Positions 23,792 to 28,794 of a stretch of DNA of 28,794 bases are shown piece by piece. This DNA is from CAYXOX01 sp964466745 (lineage in GTDB: Bacteria; Pseudomonadota; Alphaproteobacteria; Rhodobacterales; Rhodobacteraceae). Numbering within the stretch: position 1 is the stretch's first letter; every line of letters begins with the position of its first letter. The notes below the pieces were generated by a model. It did no database searches. It saw only the letters and a list, made by a program, of their open reading frames with translations, and was not told the origin of the DNA. The position numbers and the translations under genes were made by a program. The stretch spans positions 1-28,794 of the forward strand of contig CAYXOX010000022.1 of NCBI GenBank assembly GCA_964466745.1, in the 5' to 3' direction.

Positions 23792-24517
23792 TCAGACGAA
23801 GAATTGCCCGCCGTTGGCGGAAATCGTGGAGCCGGTGATGAAGCCGGCCTCGTCGGAGGCGAGAAAGACGGCGCAGCGGGCGATTTCCTCCGGCGTACCG
23901 AGGCGGCCCACCGGGATCTGCGGGATGATGCGTTCGTTCAGCACTTTCTCGTCGATCGCCAGCACCATCTCGGTGCCGATGTAGCCCGGGCAGATCGCGT
24001 TGGCGGTGATGCCGGCCCGCGCGCCTTCCTGGGCCAGCGACTTCACGATGCCGAGATCGCCGGCCTTGGTTGCGGCGTAGTTCACCTGGCCGGCCTGGCC
24101 CTTCTGGCCATTGATCGAGGAGATCACGATCACGCGGCCGAACTTGCGTTCGCGCATCCCGGGCCAGACCGGGTGAATGGTATTGAACACGCCGGTGAGG
24201 TTGGTGGCGATCACCTCGTTCCACTGTTCGGGGGTCATGCGGTGGAACATCGCGTCCCGGGTGATGCCGGCGTTGGCGACAACGACGTCGATCGGCCCCA
24301 GATCGGCCTCGACCTGCGCGATGCCGGCCTTGGAGCTTTCGTAATCGCCCACGTCCCACTTGTATGTCTTGATGCCGGTGGCCTCGGTGAAGGCAGCGGC
24401 TTTCGCATCGTTGCCTGCATAGGTGGCGGCCACGGCGTAGCCCTCAGCCTTCAACGCCTTCGAGATGGCCTCGCCGATCCCGCGGCTGCCCCCGGTGACC
24501 AGTGCAACTCGTGCCAT
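23792..24517 (-). CDS. phaB: Acetoacetyl-CoA reductase
   Basis: A 241-residue short-chain dehydrogenase that reduces acetoacetyl-CoA to (R)-3-hydroxybutyryl-CoA with NADPH, the second step of polyhydroxybutyrate synthesis in the cytoplasm. The Rossmann glycine motif TGGSRGIG is at 8-15, NAG at 82-84, and the catalytic S134, Y147, K151 lie in VISSINGQKGQAGQVNYAATK. The QKGQAGQ stretch and NAICPGYIGTEMV are typical of PhaB rather than FabG. AGAGGGGAAG precedes the ATG. It lies 105 bases downstream of phaA, separated by a strong hairpin. Confidence 0.95.
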   Translation of the reverse strand: MARVALVTGGSRGIGEAISKALKAEGYAVAATYAGNDAKAAAFTEATGIKTYKWDVGDYESSKAGIAQVEADLGPIDVVVANAGITRDAMFHRMTPEQWNEVIATNLTGVFNTIHPVWPGMRERKFGRVIVISSINGQKGQAGQVNYAATKAGDLGIVKSLAQEGARAGITANAICPGYIGTEMVLAIDEKVLNERIIPQIPVGRLGTPEEIARCAVFLASDEAGFITGSTISANGGQFFV

Positions 24518-24565
24518 GTCTTCCCCTCTTGCTTTGTGGTCGGGTACGATCTGTATAGAAGTGCC

Positions 24566-24596
24566 GCCCCGTGCGCAATTATCTTGCGCACGGGGC
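24566..24596 (-). terminator. Strong hairpin between phaA and phaB
   Basis: GCCCCGTGCGCA and TGCGCACGGGGC form a perfect 12-base stem with the 7-base AT-rich loop ATTATCT. It begins 26 bases after the phaA stop. In the transcribed direction it is followed by GGCACTTCTAT, not a clean U-run, so it may be a partial terminator or an mRNA-stabilising processing structure. Confidence 0.65.
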
Positions 24597-24622
24597 TTCT
24601 TCGAGGCGGCCGGCCGCTGCGG

Positions 24623-25798
24623 TCAGGGGCGTTCGAGGCACATGGCCACGCCCATGCCGCCGCCGATGCACAGCGTCGCGAGGCCGCGCTTGGCGCCGCG
24701 GCGCTTCATTTCGAAGAGGAGCGTGTTCAGGATGCGCGCGCCCGAGGCCCCGATGGGGTGGCCGATGGCGATGGCGCCGCCGTTGACGTTCACGATCTCG
24801 GGGTTCCAGCCCATGTCCTTGTTCACCGCGCAGGCCTGCGCGGCGAAGGCCTCGTTGGCTTCCACGAGATCGAGATCCTCCACCTTCCAGCCGGCCTTCT
24901 CGAGCGCCTTGCGGCTGGCGTAGATCGGGCCGACACCCATCACCGAGGGGTCGAGCCCGGCGGTGGCGTAGGAGGCGATGCGCGCCAGCGGCTCGATGCC
25001 CCGACGCTCCGCCTCTTCTGCAGACATCAGGAGCGCCGCGGCGGCGCCGTCGTTCAGGCCGCTGGCATTGGCGGCGGTGACGCTGCCGTCGCGGGTGAAG
25101 GCAGGGCGAAGCTTGGCCATGGCGTCGAGCGTGGCGCCGTGGCGGATGTATTCGTCGGTGTCCACGGTGATGTCACCCTTGCGGGTCTTGACCACGAAGG
25201 GAACGATCTCGTCGGCGAACCTGCCGGCCTTCTGCGCGGCCTCGGCCTTGTTCTGGCTGGCGACGGCGAAGGCATCCTGCATGTCGCGGGTAATCTGCCA
25301 CTTGTCGGCCACGTTCTCCGCCGTCTGGCCCATGTGGTAGCCGTTGAAGGCATCCCAGAGGCCATCCTTGATCATGGTGTCCACGTAGGTCAGATCGCCC
25401 ATCTTCTGCCCGGTGCGCAGCGGGGCGGCGTGGGGGCTCAGGCTCATGTTCTCCTGCCCGCCCGCGGCCACGATGGCCGCATCGCCGAGCTGGATGTGCT
25501 GCGCGGCGAGCGCCACGGCGCGCAGGCCAGAGCCGCACACCTGGTTGATGCCCCAGGCAGCACTCTCCTTCGGCAGGCCGGCGTTGATGTGCGCCTGGCG
25601 GGCCGGGTTCTGGCCCTGCGCCGCGGTGAGCACCTGGCCGAGGATCGTTTCGGAGACCTCCTCCTTGGCGACGCCGGCGCGGGCGACCACCGCCTCGAGC
25701 ACCGCGGCGCCGAGGTCGTGCGCAGGCGTGCTGCCGAAGGAACCCAGGAAGCTGCCCACGGCCGTGCGGGCCGCCGAGGCGATAACAACGTTGGTCAT
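24623..25798 (-). CDS. phaA: Acetyl-CoA C-acetyltransferase (beta-ketothiolase)
   Basis: A 391-residue cytoplasmic thiolase that condenses two acetyl-CoA to acetoacetyl-CoA, the first step of polyhydroxybutyrate synthesis. The nucleophile C88 lies in INQVCGSGLRAV, H347 in GHPIGASG and C377 in LCIGGGMG, matching in spacing the biosynthetic thiolase of Zoogloea. NGGAIAIGHP and NEAFAAQA are also present. Length is exactly typical. GAGAGGA precedes the ATG by about 8 bases. It is followed by phaB; the PHB synthase gene is not in the window. Confidence 0.97.
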   Translation of the reverse strand: MTNVVIASAARTAVGSFLGSFGSTPAHDLGAAVLEAVVARAGVAKEEVSETILGQVLTAAQGQNPARQAHINAGLPKESAAWGINQVCGSGLRAVALAAQHIQLGDAAIVAAGGQENMSLSPHAAPLRTGQKMGDLTYVDTMIKDGLWDAFNGYHMGQTAENVADKWQITRDMQDAFAVASQNKAEAAQKAGRFADEIVPFVVKTRKGDITVDTDEYIRHGATLDAMAKLRPAFTRDGSVTAANASGLNDGAAAALLMSAEEAERRGIEPLARIASYATAGLDPSVMGVGPIYASRKALEKAGWKVEDLDLVEANEAFAAQACAVNKDMGWNPEIVNVNGGAIAIGHPIGASGARILNTLLFEMKRRGAKRGLATLCIGGGMGVAMCLERP

Positions 25799-26152
25799 GG
25801 GGGCGATCCTCTCTTGTTTCCGACCCGCGGCGAGCCCGCCCGCCGCGGCCGGGCCGCGGAAATGGCGCTCGCCGTTTCAGCGCCGTGGGTAAGCAAGGCG
25901 GGCTGTCAGGGCAACAGACGATGTGTCACGGGGGCGCGCGCCCAGATGCCTCGCCTCGGAGCCGCGAGCGGGTGTTTGCGTGCCATGGCCCGGAGGGGGC
26001 GCAAGGGGGCCGTGCCGGGGCGGCGCGGGCCATCGGGCGCCCCTCGCGGGGGCGCGCATGGCCGCTGCACGGGCACGGCGGGAGCCGGCCGCCCGGCGGG
26101 GCGCGCCGCGGGGCGATGCGGGGGGTCCGGGTCGCGGCGGTGCGGTGCCGTC
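25799..26152. other. 354-base noncoding region between phaA and the EAL gene
   Basis: I see no gene here. Open frames on both strands are Arg/Gly/Pro-rich and lack ribosome binding sites. The first part should hold the phaA promoter (minus strand). The rest is very G-rich on the plus strand, with several GGGG runs. Two GC stems are visible: CCGCGGC/GCCGCGG at 25843-25859 and GCGCCCC/GGGGCGC at 26037-26055; the latter lies about 100 bases past the EAL stop and might end that transcript. Confidence 0.6.
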
Positions 26153-27070
26153 TCAGCCGGCCGAGCCGGTGCGGGTGGCCTCGGCCTTCCACGGGGGCGT
26201 GACGCGGGGCGCGCCCAGCGCGTAGCCCTGCACGCAATCCACGCCGAGTGCCGCCATGGCCTGCAGCTGCGAGGTGCTCTCCACCGCCTGCGCGACCGTG
26301 AACATCTCGAATGTCCGGGCGATCGTCACGAGAAGCCCCACCATGCGCTGGGCCTCCGCGTCGGTCGCGACGGTGCCGGTCAGGCGCCCGTCGAGCTTCA
26401 TCAGGTCGAAGCCCATGGGCCCGAGGTGCCGCAGCGCGAAGGCGCCGGCGCCGAACCCGTCGAGCGCGAAGGCCACGCCCTGGAGCTGAAGCTCGCCGAT
26501 GAAGCTCTGGGCCACCTCGGGCAGCGTCATCACCGAGGCCTCCGATATCTCGAGGATCAGGCGTTCGGCGCAGGTGGGGTCGCGCCCGATCCCGGCGTTG
26601 AGCGTGTTGATCCACCGCGGATAGCCGATGGAGCGCGCCGACATGTTGATCGAGAGGCGCAGGCCGGGCGCCTCCGCGAGGGCGGCAAGCCCTTCCTCGA
26701 GCGCGAGGCAATCGAGCACGCGGCCCAGCTCGTGGTTCTCGAGCGCGCCCATGAAATTGCGCGCCGGGATGATCCGGCCGGTGGCATCGAGCACGCGCAG
26801 CAGGCCCTCGTAGAAGACAGGCCGCGTCGGCGCGTGGGCCTGCATCACCGGCTGGAAGGCGAGCATCACCTCGCGATGCGCCAGCGCGCGCTCCACCATC
26901 CCGATGGTGCCACGGTCGCGGCCGGAGACGGCCTCGGTCAGTGGATCGCTGAGGGGAGTGCGTGGCGGTTGCGGGGCCGCGCGGGTGGAGGCCGACTTGC
27001 CGGCAGAGGCGGGACTGCCGCCGCTGCCTTGCCCGAGCCGCGCCATGCCCTCTTCCGGCCTCTCGTTCAT
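26153..27070 (-). CDS. Degenerate EAL-domain protein
   Basis: A 305-residue protein with a low-complexity N-terminus (about 1-55) and one EAL domain (about 60-290), the c-di-GMP phosphodiesterase fold. Signature positions: EGL in place of EAL (E88), N142 in INMSARS, E174 in LILEISE, D204-G205 in ALDGFGAG where active enzymes have DDFG, K225 in MKLDGRLT, Q261 in VAQAVES where active enzymes have AEGVE, and Q281 in VQGYALG. With the second aspartate and the AEG glutamate lost, catalysis is unlikely; it may bind c-di-GMP or act by protein contact. No GGDEF or membrane part. The ATG at 27070 has no strong ribosome site. Confidence 0.88.
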   Translation of the reverse strand: MNERPEEGMARLGQGSGGSPASAGKSASTRAAPQPPRTPLSDPLTEAVSGRDRGTIGMVERALAHREVMLAFQPVMQAHAPTRPVFYEGLLRVLDATGRIIPARNFMGALENHELGRVLDCLALEEGLAALAEAPGLRLSINMSARSIGYPRWINTLNAGIGRDPTCAERLILEISEASVMTLPEVAQSFIGELQLQGVAFALDGFGAGAFALRHLGPMGFDLMKLDGRLTGTVATDAEAQRMVGLLVTIARTFEMFTVAQAVESTSQLQAMAALGVDCVQGYALGAPRVTPPWKAEATRTGSAG

Positions 27071-27174
27071 CCGGTGCGTTCCCGTCCGTCGTTGCGCCCT
27101 CGCAGCGAGCCTTGCCGGCCCGGGCTTAAGGGCCCGTGAACGTGAACGAGGAAAGCGAAGGCACGCGGCGGAAA

Positions 27175-27753
27175 CTATCCCGCCGGCAGTGCGAGCAGCG
27201 CCTCGACGATGGCGCGGGCGCTCGGGCTGTCCCAGTCGGCATCGCCGCGCATGCGGGCCACCTCGCGCCCCTCGGGGTCCAGCACCACCGTGAGCGGAAG
27301 GCCGAGCACCGACATGTCGCGCGCCACGGCGCTGTCGGGATCCTGGTAGAGCGGCAGGTTCTCCACCCCGATGTCATCGAAGAAGCGCGCGATGCCCTGC
27401 GGCGAGTTGCGGGTGGTAGCCAGCGTCACCACCGCGAAGCGTTCCCCGCCGTAGGCGGCTTCGAGCGCGGAGAGCATGGGCATCTCCTTGCGGCAGGGTG
27501 CACACCAGGTGGCCCAGAAGTTCAGCACCACCCATTTGCCGCGATAGTCCGCGAGCGAGACCTCGGGCTGGCCGGGAACGCCGAAGGCGGTTTCCGAAGC
27601 GGGCAGCGACTCGGCATGGAACATCAGCTTCTTCATGCCACCCTCGCGGAGCGCTTCCAGCTGGGCCCGCGCCTCGGGTGCGATCTCGGCCGCGCCCGCG
27701 TTTGCAGTGGCAACAAGGGCCGTGTAGAGCACGGCGAGCAGCACACGTCGCAT
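27175..27753 (-). CDS. TlpA-family thioredoxin-like disulfide reductase
   Basis: A 192-residue exported thioredoxin-fold protein. The signal or anchor is MRRVLLAVLYTALVATANAGA; the redox motif is WCAPC (C84, C87) in VVLNFWATWCAPCRKEMP, followed by LPLTVVLDPEG with the cis-proline region. TlpA/CcmG-type proteins reduce disulfides in the periplasm, often for cytochrome c or oxidase CuA assembly. The ATG at 27753 is chosen because TGGAGG lies 6 bases upstream; an in-frame GTG at 27783 would add residues before the signal. It is divergent from argH with only 32 bases between the starts. This TlpA-argH neighbourhood is common in Rhodobacterales, as far as I recall. Confidence 0.92.
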   Translation of the reverse strand: MRRVLLAVLYTALVATANAGAAEIAPEARAQLEALREGGMKKLMFHAESLPASETAFGVPGQPEVSLADYRGKWVVLNFWATWCAPCRKEMPMLSALEAAYGGERFAVVTLATTRNSPQGIARFFDDIGVENLPLYQDPDSAVARDMSVLGLPLTVVLDPEGREVARMRGDADWDSPSARAIVEALLALPAG

Positions 27754-27785
27754 CACAACCTCCAATCGAGCCAGGATCGGCACCG

Positions 27786-28794
27786 ATGACCAAACCTTCC
27801 AATGCCCCCTCCAACGCGATGTGGGGCGGGCGCTTCGCCGATGCTCCCGACGCGCTGATGGAAGCGATCAACGCCTCCATCGGCTTCGACAGGCGCCTTT
27901 ATGCCCAGGACATCGCCGGCTCCCGGGCGCACGCCGCGATGCTGGCGCAGACGGGCATCCTGAGGGGTAGCGATGCCGAGGCGATCCGGGAAGGGCTTCT
28001 CACGGTCTTGTCAGAGATCGAGGCCGGCGCGTTCCCGTTCGACGCCGCGCTCGAGGACATCCACATGAACGTCGAGGCACGGCTGAAGGCGCTGATCGGC
28101 GAGCCCGCCGGCCGGCTGCACACCGCGCGTTCCCGCAACGACCAGGTGGCCACCGATTTCCGGTTGTGGGTGCGCGAAAGGCTCGACGAGGCGGATGTGC
28201 TGCTCGAACGGCTCATCCGCGTGTGCTTGGCGCAGGCCGAGGCCGGCGCCGACTGGGTGATGCCGGGCTTCACCCATCTCCAGACGGCGCAGCCGGTGAC
28301 ATGGGGGCATCACATGATGGCCTATGTCGAGATGTTCGCGCGCGACCGCTCGCGCTTCGCGGATGCCCGCGCGCGGATGAACGAGTGCCCGCTGGGCGCG
28401 GCGGCGCTGGCCGGCACGGGTTTTCCGATCGACCGGGACATGACGGCCGAGGCGCTGGGGTTCGACCGGCCGATGGCCAACTCGCTCGACGCGGTGTCGG
28501 ATCGCGACTTCGCGCTCGAGTTTCTCGGCGCCGCGTCGATCTGCGCGATGCACCTCAGCCGCCTTTCGGAGGAGCTGGTGATCTGGTCCTCGGCGCAGTT
28601 CCGCTTCGTGGCGATGTCCGACAGGTTCTCGACCGGCTCGTCGATCATGCCGCAGAAGAAGAACCCCGACGCCGCGGAATTGATTCGCGCCAAGATCGGC
28701 CGCATCCTGGGCGCCACCGTGGCGCTGTTCACCGTGATGAAGGGCCAACTTGCATCGATAAAGAAAAAATACCCCGAATCGACTATAATTTGGA
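27786..28794 (+). CDS. argH: Argininosuccinate lyase, 3' part missing or interrupted
   Basis: Argininosuccinate lyase cleaves argininosuccinate to arginine and fumarate, the last step of arginine synthesis. About 320 of the usual 460 residues match: MWGGRF, HMNVEARL, LHTARSRNDQVATDFRLW, GFTHLQTAQPVTWGHH and the fumarase-superfamily signature GSSIMPQKKNPD (catalytic loop serine). After FTVMKG at 28745 the family continues LPLAYSKDMQEDKE, but here the frame reads QLASIKKKYPESTIIW to the end of the window, in DNA of clearly lower GC. The homologous part therefore ends at about 28745, although the frame stays open. The ATG at 27786 fits the family; AGGATCGG lies upstream. Promoter elements must lie within the divergent thioredoxin gene's start region. 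Confidence 0.93.
   Translation, partial: MTKPSNAPSNAMWGGRFADAPDALMEAINASIGFDRRLYAQDIAGSRAHAAMLAQTGILRGSDAEAIREGLLTVLSEIEAGAFPFDAALEDIHMNVEARLKALIGEPAGRLHTARSRNDQVATDFRLWVRERLDEADVLLERLIRVCLAQAEAGADWVMPGFTHLQTAQPVTWGHHMMAYVEMFARDRSRFADARARMNECPLGAAALAGTGFPIDRDMTAEALGFDRPMANSLDAVSDRDFALEFLGAASICAMHLSRLSEELVIWSSAQFRFVAMSDRFSTGSSIMPQKKNPDAAELIRAKIGRILGATVALFTVMKGQLASIKKKYPESTIIW
28747..28794. other. Low-GC tail breaking the argH homology
   Basis: The last 48 bases contain 16 G or C (about 33 %), against roughly 70 % elsewhere, with an A-run (AAAGAAAAAAT) and ATAATTTGGA. All of it lies where argH should encode LPLAYSKDMQEDKE. It could be the edge of an inserted mobile element, another genomic segment, or a chimeric or low-quality contig end. 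Too short to identify. Confidence 0.7.

Noticed and set aside
25885..26202. A possible 105-residue gene in the noncoding region
   Set aside because: Its composition is Gly/Arg/Pro-rich, it has no ribosome binding site, and it runs into the antisense of the EAL gene.
23540..27139. A 1199-codon open frame on the plus strand
   Set aside because: It covers phaB, phaA and the EAL gene in antisense and has the Gly/Arg/His composition typical of GC-rich shadow frames.
28747..28794. An intein inserted in ArgH
   Set aside because: The residue after the break in the family is Leu, not Cys/Ser/Thr as needed for splicing at that point, and the first residue would be Gln. Too short to decide, but not supported.
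1..28794. CRISPR arrays, tRNA or rRNA genes, transposase genes
   Set aside because: No regularly spaced repeats, no cloverleaf with TTCRA-type T-loop, and no transposase or integrase motif was seen on either strand.

Overview
The window is about 28.8 kb of very GC-rich DNA (roughly 70 % G+C) with tightly packed genes on both strands, GTG/TTG starts and 4-base stop/start overlaps. The gene content points to an alphaproteobacterium of the Rhodobacterales (Rhodobacter/Paracoccus/Roseobacter type). It includes a 44-residue aa3-type cytochrome oxidase subunit IV, a phaA-phaB polyhydroxybutyrate pair, an ETF-QO / TPR / ispE / polyprenyl synthase / DUF2007 / methyltransferase run, a greA-linked membrane protein and a mobA-mobB pair. 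This is a sequence-based impression, not a taxonomic result. Almost everything is core chromosome. No tRNA, rRNA, CRISPR array or recognisable insertion sequence is visible.

Layout. 1-460: 3' part of moaB (molybdenum cofactor). 552-5446: two-gene RND efflux operon (adaptor and permease). 5537-6364 (-): exported DsbD-alpha-like protein, divergent from yqgE/algH (6484-7059). 7068-8033 (-): tsaC/sua5, the t6A tRNA modification enzyme. 8223-9311: metallo-beta-lactamase-fold hydrolase, followed by a tiny cytochrome oxidase subunit IV gene (9405-9539) and a lipoprotein of unknown function. 10184-11262 (-): azlC-azlD branched-chain amino acid exporter. 11396-14075: mobA, mobB and a GNAT gene in an overlapping operon; the mobB product carries an extra C-terminal domain of unknown role. 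14115-15610 (-): greA and a downstream membrane/coiled-coil protein.

15855-22211: ETF-ubiquinone oxidoreductase, TPR protein and ispE on the plus strand, a long-chain polyprenyl diphosphate synthase on the minus strand, then DUF2007 and a trmN6-like methyltransferase. ispE (isoprenoid precursor supply) and the polyprenyl synthase (quinone side chain) serve the quinone pool that ETF-QO reduces. 22385-23774: YdcH-like small protein, a LysR regulator and a divergent 55-residue protein. 23792-25798 (-): phaA then phaB, separated by a strong hairpin. 25799-26152 is noncoding and G-rich. 26153-27070 (-): degenerate EAL-domain protein. 27175-27753 (-): TlpA-like thioredoxin. 27786 onward: argH.

The most unusual point is the right edge. 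The argH product matches the family up to about base 28745. The last 48 bases then drop to about one-third G+C and no longer encode argininosuccinate lyase, so a foreign insertion or an assembly/cloning chimera begins there. Other points worth attention are the MobB fusion with an RNase H-like pattern of acidic residues, the EAL protein lacking catalytic residues, a lipoprotein with a candidate His/Cys pair, and convergent genes whose stop codons sit inside palindromes. I did not find clear evidence of a new multi-gene defence or mobile system inside the window.
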